A stretch of DNA of 64,000 bases, from assembly GCA_963728985.1 (NCBI GenBank), contig CAVSME010000009.1, forward strand, positions 62,001-126,000. The letters are read 5' to 3'. The stretch is from DASXAI01 sp963728985 (GTDB taxonomy: Bacteria; Actinomycetota; Acidimicrobiia; Acidimicrobiales; Ilumatobacteraceae). The translations under genes were made by a program, and so were the position numbers. Below are positions 45,429-55,139 of this stretch, one piece after another (position 1 is the first letter of the stretch; each line of letters begins with the position of its first letter). The notes under the pieces are model-generated. The model was not told the origin of the DNA. It was given only the letters and a program-made list of their open reading frames with translations, and searched no databases.

Positions 45429-46379
45429 ATGAGCCAGCACGTCCTCGAGCTGGCGGCACAGAAGCTCGCTGACGCGACCTCCAAGCCGCCGTTCCTCTAC
45501 GAGCTCGGTCCCGGCGGCGCCCGCAAGGTCCTCGACGACATCCAGGCGGCGCCGATCGAGAAGCTCGACGTCGACGAGAAGTGGATCACCGTCCCCGCCC
45601 AGGTCGGCGCCGTCAAAGTGCGGATCGTGAAGCCCCTCGACGCGACCGGACCGCTCCCGGCGGTCCTCTACGTGCACGGCGGCGGATGGGTGCTCGGCAA
45701 CGCCGGAACCCACGATCGGCTCGTCCGTGAACTGGCCGTCGGGGCGAACGCCGCCGTGGTCTTCGTCGAGTACGACCGCTCGCCCGAGGCGCGCTACCCG
45801 ATCGCCATCGAGCAGGCCTATGCCACGGCGCAGTGGATCGTGCGCTGTGGGTCGTCCGAGGGTCTCGACGCGTCACGTCTGGCGGTGGCGGGTGACTCGG
45901 TGGGCGGCAACATGGCCGCCGCCCTGACGCTGCTGGCGAAGCAGCGCGGCGACCTGGCCTTCGTGCACCAATCGCTCTACTACCCGGTCACCGACGCCGC
46001 TCAGGACACCGACAGCTACCGCGAGTTCGCCGCCGGCCCCTTCCTCACCGCCAAGGCGATGGCGTGGTTCTGGGACGCCTACCTGCCCGAGCGGGAGGAC
46101 CGGTACGAGATCACCGCGTCGCCCCTGCGGGCCACGTTGGACGACCTGGCCGGGCTGCCCGAGGCGTTCGTGATCGTGGACGAGAACGACGTGCTGCGCG
46201 ACGAAGGCGAGGCCTACGCCCGGCAGCTCACGAAGGCCGGTGTCCGCACGACCAGCGTGCGGCTCAACGGCATCTGCCACGACTTCCTGATGCTCAACCC
46301 CCTCCGCGGCACCGCCGCCACGGCGGCGGCCATCGAGCAGGCCATCCACGTTCTCCGCCGAGCACTCGGCACCGAGTGA
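45429..46379 (+). CDS. Alpha/beta hydrolase (hormone-sensitive-lipase family esterase)
   Basis: A 316-residue cytoplasmic esterase. The oxyanion-hole motif VHGGGWVLG, the nucleophile elbow GDSVGGNMAA, the acid in VIVDENDVLRDEGE and the late histidine in ICHDFLMLNP make the HSL-type catalytic set. It probably cleaves short acyl esters. Thirty-eight bases separate it from the next hydrolase. It could be under the control of the large LuxR regulator upstream. Confidence 0.92.
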   Translation: MSQHVLELAAQKLADATSKPPFLYELGPGGARKVLDDIQAAPIEKLDVDEKWITVPAQVGAVKVRIVKPLDATGPLPAVLYVHGGGWVLGNAGTHDRLVRELAVGANAAVVFVEYDRSPEARYPIAIEQAYATAQWIVRCGSSEGLDASRLAVAGDSVGGNMAAALTLLAKQRGDLAFVHQSLYYPVTDAAQDTDSYREFAAGPFLTAKAMAWFWDAYLPEREDRYEITASPLRATLDDLAGLPEAFVIVDENDVLRDEGEAYARQLTKAGVRTTSVRLNGICHDFLMLNPLRGTAATAAAIEQAIHVLRRALGTE

Positions 46380-46417
46380 CCCATCGAGCCAGGAACCCAA
46401 CCAAGGAGACAGAGCCC

Positions 46418-47137
46418 ATGTACGAGCAGTCACCCACCATCGTCCTCGTCCACGGAGCGTTCGCCGAGTCCGCCAGCTGGAACCCCGTGATCGAGCGCCT
46501 CCACCACCACGGCATCGGCAACGTCGTGGCCGCCGCCAACCCCCTGCGCAGCGTCGCCGGTGACGCCGCCTACGTGCGCGACGTGATCGGTGGGAGCGGC
46601 GGTCCGGTCGTGCTCGTGGCGCACTCCTACGGCGGCATGGTGATGACCGAGGCCGCCGCCGACAACGACGCGGTCGTCGCGCTGGTCTACGTGTGCGCGT
46701 TCGCCCCGGACCACGGCGAATCGGCGTTCCAGCTGTCGACGATGTTCCGCGGTAGCTCACTGGCCGACGCGCTCACCGCCTACCCCGTGACGTCCGGCGG
46801 CAACGAGCTCGCCATCCGCCAGGACGTGTTCCACCACCAGTTCGCGGCGGACGTGCCGGCCGATCAGGCGGCCCTCATGGCGGCGACGCAACGACCGGTC
46901 ACGCAAGCGGCGCTCTCCGAACCCCTGCCCACGCAGAGGCCGGCGTGGCGGTCGCACCCGTCGTGGTTCGTGATCGGCGACCAGGATCTGAACATCCCGG
47001 CGGCGCTGCAGCGGTTCATGGCCGACCGTGCCGGCGCCAAGGGGGTTCGCGAGATCGCCGGCGCCTCGCATGCCATCAGCGTCTCCGAGCCCGACGCCGT
47101 CACCGCGTCGATCCTCGACGCCCTCGCCACCGTCTGA
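46418..47137 (+). CDS. Alpha/beta hydrolase
   Basis: A 239-residue hydrolase of the EstC/plant-esterase-like type. TIVLVHGAFAESASWNPVIE, the nucleophile elbow VAHSYGGMVM, GDQDLNIP and the final histidine in AGASHAISVSEPDAV are in place. AAGGAG precedes the ATG. It is unlike the neighbouring HSL-type esterase and not a duplicate of it. The substrate is unknown. Confidence 0.9.
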   Translation: MYEQSPTIVLVHGAFAESASWNPVIERLHHHGIGNVVAAANPLRSVAGDAAYVRDVIGGSGGPVVLVAHSYGGMVMTEAAADNDAVVALVYVCAFAPDHGESAFQLSTMFRGSSLADALTAYPVTSGGNELAIRQDVFHHQFAADVPADQAALMAATQRPVTQAALSEPLPTQRPAWRSHPSWFVIGDQDLNIPAALQRFMADRAGAKGVREIAGASHAISVSEPDAVTASILDALATV

Positions 47138-47178
47138 CCTGCTGACCAACGGGTTGCCGGCAACGAACCGAGGCCACC

Positions 47179-47403
47179 ATGTGCGACTACCTCATCTCCC
47201 CAGACCAGGTCAGCCAAGACATCGCAGCGCTCGCGGCGCTCACCGCAACTGGCGTCGAGGTCGACGGCGAGCTCCAGGTCGCCGAGTCGACCTGGGTCAT
47301 CTACGGCCACACCACCTACGACGGCGAGGTCATCGTCGGCGCGTACCACGACGCCGTCGAAGCAGCAGCGGTCCTCGACGCCGCCTCGCGGCCAACACCA
47401 TGA
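47179..47403 (+). CDS. Hypothetical protein, 74 residues
   Basis: A small acidic protein starting MCDYLISPDQVSQDIAAL, with a middle strand pair around STWVIYGHTTYDGEVIVGAY and a helical end. I do not recognise it. Its stop overlaps an in-frame ATG (47400) of the following NmrA-like gene as ATGA. The spacing (41 bp after a hydrolase, directly before the reductase) suggests it belongs to the same operon. Confidence 0.6.
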   Translation: MCDYLISPDQVSQDIAALAALTATGVEVDGELQVAESTWVIYGHTTYDGEVIVGAYHDAVEAAAVLDAASRPTP

Positions 47404-47417
47404 ACGAAAGGATCATC

Positions 47418-48176
47418 ATGAAAGTCGTCGTGATAGGCGGCACCGGGCTCATCGGCTCGAAGCTCGTCACCATGCTCCGCGATAGCGGCCACGAGGCGGT
47501 CGCCGCCTCTCCCGACTCGGGCGTGAACACGCTCACCGGAGCGGGACTCACCGAGGCGCTCCAGGGTGCCGCGGTTGTCGTCGACGTGTCGAACTCGCCC
47601 TCGTTCGAGGACGCCGCCGTGCTCGAGTTCTTCGAGACCTCGACCCGCAACCTCCTCGACGCCGAAGCGGCGACCGGAGTCGGCCATCACGTCGCGCTCT
47701 CGGTCGTGGGCACCGATCGGCTGGCCGACAGCGGCTACATGCGGGCCAAGGTCGCCCAGGAGGCGTTGATCGAGGGTTCCTCCATCCCCTACTCGATCAT
47801 CCACGCCACCCAGTTCTTCGAGTTCTTCGGCCGCATCGCCGACGACGCCACCGATGGCGACACCGTTCGTCTACCTCCGGCGCTCATCCAACCGATGGCC
47901 GCCGACGACGTCGCCGCCGCCGTGTGCCGTGTCGCCGTGGGCAGGCCGCTCAACGGCATGCTCGAGGTCGGCGGCCCCGAGGCACTCCGCTTCGACGACT
48001 TCATCCGGCGAGGCCTCGCTGCCCGTCACGACCAGCGACGGGTCGTCGCCGATCCCAGCGCGCGCTACTTCGGCGCCGTCTTGAGCGAGCGCAGCCTGGT
48101 CCCCGACGACGGCGCCGAGTTGGCCGAGACCACGCTCGACGACTGGTTGGCGCGGCAAGCAGCCACGACGAGGTGA
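47418..48176 (+). CDS. NmrA-like NAD(P)-binding protein
   Basis: A 252-residue atypical SDR. The dinucleotide motif is KVVVIGGTGLIGSKLV at the N-terminus, and SVVGTDRLADSGYMRAKVAQ carries the Tyr-x3-Lys-like region. The C-terminus is of the NmrA/HSCARG kind. It may be a redox sensor or a quinone/epimerase-type reductase. ATG 47418 follows AAAGGA; ATG 47400 overlaps the previous stop and is also possible. Confidence 0.85.
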   Translation: MKVVVIGGTGLIGSKLVTMLRDSGHEAVAASPDSGVNTLTGAGLTEALQGAAVVVDVSNSPSFEDAAVLEFFETSTRNLLDAEAATGVGHHVALSVVGTDRLADSGYMRAKVAQEALIEGSSIPYSIIHATQFFEFFGRIADDATDGDTVRLPPALIQPMAADDVAAAVCRVAVGRPLNGMLEVGGPEALRFDDFIRRGLAARHDQRRVVADPSARYFGAVLSERSLVPDDGAELAETTLDDWLARQAATTR

Positions 48177-48178
48177 AC

Positions 48179-48385
48179 ATGGCCGCGACGTTCACGCCCT
48201 ACCTCGACAGCGGGTCGCCTCCGACGATCGGCGACGCCTACATCCGCGTCCGCGTCACGGAGGAGCCGAGCGGCGACGGCTCGCTGCGTGTGTACCTCCC
48301 GGATGGAACGGCGCTCATGGTGAGCGGGCACCTGCTGCTGCACCTGGAGCCCGACGGGCCCGACGCGCCGGACAGCCAGAGCTGA
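48179..48385 (+). CDS. Hypothetical protein, 68 residues
   Basis: A short open frame right behind the NmrA-like gene, with GAGGTG before the ATG. It reads as a small strand-rich protein: TIGDAYIRVRVTEEP, GDGSLRVYLPDGTALMVSGH and an acidic tail. No family is recognised. High third-position GC and operon spacing support coding. Confidence 0.5.
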   Translation: MAATFTPYLDSGSPPTIGDAYIRVRVTEEPSGDGSLRVYLPDGTALMVSGHLLLHLEPDGPDAPDSQS

Positions 48386-48542
48386 CCTGGCCGACACTTG
48401 GCGCATGACGGTCGGCGGCAGCAGCTCCTACGGGGAGGCCGCCGACCTGCCCCCGCTGGTGCGCGCCGCCGTCGCGAGTCGTCCGAAACTGGTATGACAC
48501 AGGATCTGGACTCACTCCAACATCTGGTCTAGGCTGGCGTCG

Positions 48543-48992
48543 ATGCCGCGGGAGTCGTCCGCCGACAACGACGCACTGCTGCGACGTCACGGTCTGAACA
48601 TCACCGCCCAGCGGCTGGCTGTCCTCCGGGCGGTGTCGGCGCAGCCCCACCGCACGGCTGACGACATCTACAACGTGGTGCGGGCCGAGATCGGCGCCAT
48701 CTCCCGGCAGGCGGTGTACGACACCCTCGCCGCCCTCACGGACAAGGGCGTCCTGCGCCGCATCCAGCCGGCCGGGTCACCGGCCCGCTACGAGGATCGG
48801 GTGGGTGACAACCACCACCACCTCATCTGCCGAACGTGCAACCGCATGGTCGACGTCGACTGCGCGGTCGGCGACACCCCGTGCCTGACGGCCGCCGACA
48901 GCTCGGGGTACGAGATCGATGAAGCCGAGGTCATCTACTGGGGTCGTTGCCCCGAGTGCGTGGCGGCCATGTCGGTCGCGTCCGAGAGCTGA
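48543..48992 (+). CDS. Fur-family regulator (FurA-like)
   Basis: A 149-residue metalloregulator. The winged helix is ITAQRLAVLRAVSAQPH through ISRQAVYDTLAAL; metal sites are DNHHHLICRTC and the late CPEC. It lies 66 bp before katG on the same strand, the furA-katG order of mycobacteria and streptomycetes, where the protein represses its own gene and katG and responds to iron or peroxide. A possible promoter box, TAGGCT, lies 10 bp upstream of the ATG, so the transcript may be nearly leaderless. Confidence 0.92.
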   Translation: MPRESSADNDALLRRHGLNITAQRLAVLRAVSAQPHRTADDIYNVVRAEIGAISRQAVYDTLAALTDKGVLRRIQPAGSPARYEDRVGDNHHHLICRTCNRMVDVDCAVGDTPCLTAADSSGYEIDEAEVIYWGRCPECVAAMSVASES

Positions 48993-49057
48993 AGGCGGCC
49001 GACGAACAGCGTCGAGAGCAACCATCAATCAAGAACCGCCGAGAGAAGAGGTCCGAC

Positions 49058-51241
<2,184 letters not shown>

Positions 51242-51254
51242 TCGACATCGTTGG

Positions 51255-51291
51255 CGTTGGTGACCGGTTCACATCGAGCCGGTCACCAACG
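51255..51291. terminator. Hairpin after katG
   Basis: Perfect 13-bp inverted repeat, CGTTGGTGACCGG and CCGGTCACCAACG, with an 11-base loop, starting 14 bp past the katG stop. There is no T-run, as is common in high-GC actinobacteria. It fits transcription termination for katG. Confidence 0.65.
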
Positions 51292-51455
51292 CAGCATCAG
51301 TCGCCGGCCCGATGACCAGAAGCTTCTGGTCACCCTGCAGCACCCAATGGGTGCGAAACAACCCACCAGGCGGGCGAATCCGCACCCGTGAGCCGATCCG
51401 CACCCAACGTTGCCCCACCGCGACCGGGGCGGCGCCGACGCAGCATCAGTCGCCG
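51289..51455. repeat. 18-bp direct repeats flanking a palindrome-rich block
   Basis: ACGCAGCATCAGTCGCCG occurs at 51289-51306 and 51438-51455, the second copy overlapping the 3' end of the CoA-transferase gene. Between them are an 18-bp perfect palindrome, GACCAGAAGCTTCTGGTC (51314-51331), and a spaced GGGTGCG / CGCACCC inverted pair. It looks like a small inserted or duplicated segment of about 149 bp. No gene lies in it. Confidence 0.55.
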
Positions 51456-52744
51456 AAGATGGCGGCGATGATCAGATCGGCGGCGCCGTCGGCCGACGCC
51501 AGCACCTCGTCGATCTCGTCGCGACCGAAGCCCAGCTCCTCCATGACCTCGGCGGTGTGCTCGCCGAGAAGCGGCGGCGGCCGCCGCACCCCACTCCCGG
51601 GCGTGTCGCTGAGCTGCACGACGTTGGTGACGACGCGCGCCGTGCCGAACTTCGGCACGTCGACGTCGACGAGGTAGCCGTTGGCCTTGACCTGCGGGTC
51701 GACGATCAACTCGTCGTAGTTCTGGATCCGCTCGTAGATGATCTCGGGCTGGGTGGCGAGGAACTCGGTCCACTCCGCGGTGGTCTTGGAGGCGAACGCT
51801 TCGCGCACGCACTGGCGGATGTCGTCGACGCCGTCGGTGAGGCCCCGCGCCCCGATGCGCTTCGCCGCGGTGTTCCAGCGCGTGTCCACCAGGACCTCGG
51901 GCCGGCCGACGAAGAGCCAGAAGTCGTCCCACGACTCGTCGCTCATCGCCACCGCCAACAGGAACGCGTCGCCGTCCTTGGTCTCGTAGATCCCGTAGGG
52001 GCAACGGATGTTGGGGTTGTGCTGGCCTTCGCGGCGCAGCGTCTCGTCGCTCATGGTGGTGTGGGTGATCTCCCACGCCTGGATCCACATCAGCGCACCG
52101 AGCGCCGATGTGTTGACCTCCTGGCCCCGACCCGTCCGCTCGCGGGCGTAGAGCGCGGTCATGATGCCGAGGGTGAGCTGCATGGCGCCCGAGTGATCGG
52201 CCACCGCCGCGCCTGGCGGCATCGGCGGGCCGTCGGCCGGGCCGGAGATGGCGGCCAGGCCGGCGCGCGCCTGGGCGGCGCCGTCCAGCATGGCCTTGGC
52301 CGCGTCCGGCCCGAGCGGACCAAAGCCGGACACGCGCGCGTACACGAGGCGCGGGTTCTGCGCCGACAGCTCCTCGTACCCGAGCCCCATGCGCTCGAGG
52401 GCCTCGCGCCGGTAGTTGGTGACGAAGACATCGGCCCCGGCGATGAGGCGCCGCATCACCTCGCGGCCGACCTCGCTGTGCGCGTCGACGACGATGCCGC
52501 GCTTCCCCCGGTTCATGGCGACGTACTGCGTTCCCATGACATCCGACGGCGCCGCGAACCCGGGCCCCCGCACGTACCGGTTGAGCTCGCCTCCGGGCCG
52601 CTCCACCTTCACGACCTCGGCGCCCATGTCGGCCAGGTACGCGCCGGCGTGCGGACCCTGGATCGCGACCGTCAGATCGACAACGGTGATCCCGGTCAGA
52701 GGACCGTCTCTGAGAATCCGCCGCCCCCGGCTGGCGGTCACCAT
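51446..52744 (-). CDS. Class III CoA-transferase (CaiB/BaiF)
   Basis: A 432-residue CoA-transferase. LTGITVVDLTVAIQGPHAGA, MGAEVVKVERPGGE, NRGKRGIVVD, the catalytic Asp in AVADHSGAMQ and TGRGQEVNTS are visible. The ATG at 52744 is 41 bp after the SDR stop. With the TetR and SDR upstream it forms an operon, suggesting activation or racemisation of a catabolic acid. Substrate not evident. Confidence 0.9.
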   Translation of the reverse strand: MVTASRGRRILRDGPLTGITVVDLTVAIQGPHAGAYLADMGAEVVKVERPGGELNRYVRGPGFAAPSDVMGTQYVAMNRGKRGIVVDAHSEVGREVMRRLIAGADVFVTNYRREALERMGLGYEELSAQNPRLVYARVSGFGPLGPDAAKAMLDGAAQARAGLAAISGPADGPPMPPGAAVADHSGAMQLTLGIMTALYARERTGRGQEVNTSALGALMWIQAWEITHTTMSDETLRREGQHNPNIRCPYGIYETKDGDAFLLAVAMSDESWDDFWLFVGRPEVLVDTRWNTAAKRIGARGLTDGVDDIRQCVREAFASKTTAEWTEFLATQPEIIYERIQNYDELIVDPQVKANGYLVDVDVPKFGTARVVTNVVQLSDTPGSGVRRPPPLLGEHTAEVMEELGFGRDEIDEVLASADGAADLIIAAIFGD

Positions 52745-52785
52745 CGACCACGGCGTGACACTAACCCACCGGGTTGCGATGACCC

Positions 52786-53547
52786 CTAGCCGAAGTTCAT
52801 CGCGCCGGGCATGCCGCCGTCCACGACGATGGTCTGGCCGGTGATGGTGTCGGCCCGGCACAGCAGCACGGTGGCATCGGCGATGTCGACGGAGCTGCCG
52901 ACCTTGCCCAGCACGGCCTGGCGGCGAGCACCGGCGGAAACCTCGGGCGGCAGGCGCAGGGCCATACGAGTGCCCTCGACGAGGCCGGGGGCCACGCAGT
53001 TGACCGAGACCTGCGGCGCCATCGCGACAGCGAGGCAATGGGTGAGGTGGATGAGACCGGCCTTCGAGCACGAGTAGGCGATGCTGCTCGAGCCCGGGCT
53101 GAGTCCACCCACGGACGCGATGTTGACGATGCGGCCGCCGTCGCCGGCGGCGAGGGCCGGGGCGAGGGCGCGACTCAGCAGGAACGGGCCCCGCAGGTTC
53201 GTCTCCAGCACCCGGTCCCAGGTGACGGCGTCGAGCAACTCGAGTTGCTTGAACGGGATGCCGATGTTCCACGCCGCGTTGTTGACGAGGATGTCGCAAA
53301 CGCCGAACCGCCCGATCACATCGCGCGCCGCCGCATCGATCGAGGTTTCGTCCCGCTGATCGAGGGCGACCGCGTGGGCGGTGCGACCGTGGGCCTCCAC
53401 CGCGGCGGCCGTCTTCTCGGCGCCCTCGGTGTTGCCCACGTACGTCAGTGCGATGTCGCAACCCTCGGCGGCGAGGGCATCGCAAATGGCGGCGCCGATG
53501 TCACCCGATCCCCCGGTCACGAGGGCCACCTTGCCGGTCAGTTCCAT
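52786..53547 (-). CDS. SDR-family oxidoreductase
   Basis: A 253-residue FabG-like short-chain dehydrogenase. The motif is VTGGSGDIGAAI, then NNAAWN, NIASVGG and the catalytic YSCSKAG. The C-terminus DGGMPGAMNFG is typical of 3-oxoacyl- or alcohol-oxidising members. It lies 9 bp behind the TetR gene and upstream of a CoA-transferase, so it probably works on the same pathway. Confidence 0.9.
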   Translation of the reverse strand: MELTGKVALVTGGSGDIGAAICDALAAEGCDIALTYVGNTEGAEKTAAAVEAHGRTAHAVALDQRDETSIDAAARDVIGRFGVCDILVNNAAWNIGIPFKQLELLDAVTWDRVLETNLRGPFLLSRALAPALAAGDGGRIVNIASVGGLSPGSSSIAYSCSKAGLIHLTHCLAVAMAPQVSVNCVAPGLVEGTRMALRLPPEVSAGARRQAVLGKVGSSVDIADATVLLCRADTITGQTIVVDGGMPGAMNFG

Positions 53548-53556
53548 CGAGCGATG

Positions 53557-54180
53557 CTAAGCGGGAGCGTAGGCAGCGAGAAACGTGCGCACGCCGTCCT
53601 CCGCCCAGCGGTCGACGTCGGCCGGCTCGGGCGGCCCGTCGTCGCCGAGGAGCATCGCCTGGTTCAGCGGCGCCGACATCACCAGCCAGTTGAACTGCGT
53701 GGCGGCGAGGACGGGATCGTCGACGCACAGCAGACCGCGCGCTGACAACCGCTCGAACGTGGCGGCGAGCGCCGCCATCGTCCGTCCCGGGCCTCGCTCG
53801 TAGAAGACGCGGCCGAGCTCGGGGAAGCGACCGGCCTCGCCGATCACGAGCCGCCGGAGCTGCATCATGCGGGGCTGCATCACCAGGGCCAGCTGGCGGC
53901 GGGCCAGGTCGCGCAGATCGGCGTCGAGGTCGCCGGTGTCCTCGAGGTGGCGAACCTCTTCGTCGACCGGGTCGCTGGCCTCCCCCACCGTGGACACGAC
54001 GATGTCGGTGAACAGGCGCTTCTTGTCGGCGAAGTGCTTGTAGACCGTCTGCTTCGACACGCCCGCCACCGCGGCGATCTCGTCCATGCTCGTGCCCAGG
54101 TAGCCGCCGCGGAGGAAGGCGGCGGTCGCCGCGTCGATGATCGCTCGGCGCTTGCGGTCCGACCGGGGTTCCTCGTCCAT
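53557..54180 (-). CDS. TetR-family transcriptional regulator
   Basis: A 207-residue repressor. The DNA-binding part is RRAIIDAATAAFLRGGYLGT then MDEIAAVAGVSKQTVYKHF, followed by a helical C-terminal domain of the TetR_C type. It heads the TetR-SDR-CoA-transferase operon. It is divergent from the SMP-30 gene, with a 20-bp palindrome and three AGTACT boxes in the 81-bp gap, so it probably controls both sides. Confidence 0.92.
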   Translation of the reverse strand: MDEEPRSDRKRRAIIDAATAAFLRGGYLGTSMDEIAAVAGVSKQTVYKHFADKKRLFTDIVVSTVGEASDPVDEEVRHLEDTGDLDADLRDLARRQLALVMQPRMMQLRRLVIGEAGRFPELGRVFYERGPGRTMAALAATFERLSARGLLCVDDPVLAATQFNWLVMSAPLNQAMLLGDDGPPEPADVDRWAEDGVRTFLAAYAPA

Positions 54181-54203
54181 CGCCGTCAGAGTACTGGACG
54201 GAT

Positions 54204-54223
54204 CAGTACTGAGTAGAGTACTG
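54204..54223. promoter_or_regulatory. Probable TetR operator
   Basis: The palindrome CAGTACT-GAGTAG-AGTACTG has perfect 7-bp arms. A third AGTACT lies at 54190-54195. It sits in the gap between the divergent TetR gene and the SMP-30 gene, where a TetR protein would be expected to bind and shut off both promoters. Confidence 0.65.
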
Positions 54224-54261
54224 TACGGTCTAGTTCTTGCTGTCGACCGGAAGGAGGAGCC

Positions 54262-55134
54262 ATGACGCCGCGAGTGCTCTTGGACGGTCTCGCCTACGTC
54301 GAATCGGCGCGCTGGCACGAAGGTCGGTTGTGGTTCGCCCACTGGGGCACCGAGGAGATCGTGGCCGTCGACCTGGAGGGCAACAGCGAGGTGGTCGCCC
54401 ACGGCTCCCCCGGCCTCGGCTGGTCCATCGACTGGTTGCCTGACGGGCGCCTGCTGGTGACCGGGCCGGAGCTCGTCCGCCACGAACCCGACGGGACCGT
54501 CGTGCGCCACGCTGATCTCAGCCACATCACCGGCTACGGCTGGAACGAGATCGTCGTCGACGGACGCGGCAACGTCTACGTGAACAGCCTCGGCTTCGAC
54601 TTCCGGGCCGGCGACGCGCCCAAGCCGGGGCTCATCGCCCTCGTGACGCCGGACGGCGCCGCCCGCCAGGTGGCCGACGGCATCCAGTTCCCCAACGGCA
54701 TGGTGGTCACGCCGGACAACGCCACGCTCATCATCTCGGAGTCGTTCGCCGGTCGCCTCACCGCATTCGACATCGCCGCCGACGGCAGCCTGTCGAACCG
54801 GCGGGTGTGGGCCGACGGCATCGGGCCCGATGGCATCGTCGCCGATGCCGACGGCGCCATCTGGACGTCGTCGGCGGACACCCGCACGCACACCGGCCGT
54901 CCCGATTCACCCGAAGGCGAGTTCATCCGCGTCTTCGAGGGTGGCGAGATCACGGAGCGGATCGTGGTCGACCGCGCCGGCTTCGCCTGCACGCTCGGCG
55001 GTCCCGATCGACGCACGCTCTTCATGCTCGCCGCCGATTGGCGCGGCATCGAGAACGTCGACGAGGCCCTCGCCGCCCGCACCGGCCAGGTGCTCGTGGC
55101 CGATGCACCGGCGGCGGGAAGCGGCTGGCCGTAG
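54262..55134 (+). CDS. SMP-30/gluconolactonase family protein
   Basis: A 290-residue six-bladed beta-propeller lactonase. The metal-binding Glu is in YVESARWHEGRL, the Asn in GYGWNEIVVDGRGN and later ligands in GIQFPNGMVVTPDN and GIGPDGIVADADG. It opens sugar or other lactones with a divalent metal. AAGGAGG precedes the ATG. Probably controlled by the divergent TetR protein and part of the same catabolic route. Confidence 0.9.
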   Translation: MTPRVLLDGLAYVESARWHEGRLWFAHWGTEEIVAVDLEGNSEVVAHGSPGLGWSIDWLPDGRLLVTGPELVRHEPDGTVVRHADLSHITGYGWNEIVVDGRGNVYVNSLGFDFRAGDAPKPGLIALVTPDGAARQVADGIQFPNGMVVTPDNATLIISESFAGRLTAFDIAADGSLSNRRVWADGIGPDGIVADADGAIWTSSADTRTHTGRPDSPEGEFIRVFEGGEITERIVVDRAGFACTLGGPDRRTLFMLAADWRGIENVDEALAARTGQVLVADAPAAGSGWP

Positions 55135-55139
55135 AGCTC

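Noticed and set aside
48405..48497. A 30-codon open frame between the hypothetical gene and fur
   Set aside because: High third-position GC but no clear ribosome site, no domain and no coupling; it could be a relic, so it was not called.
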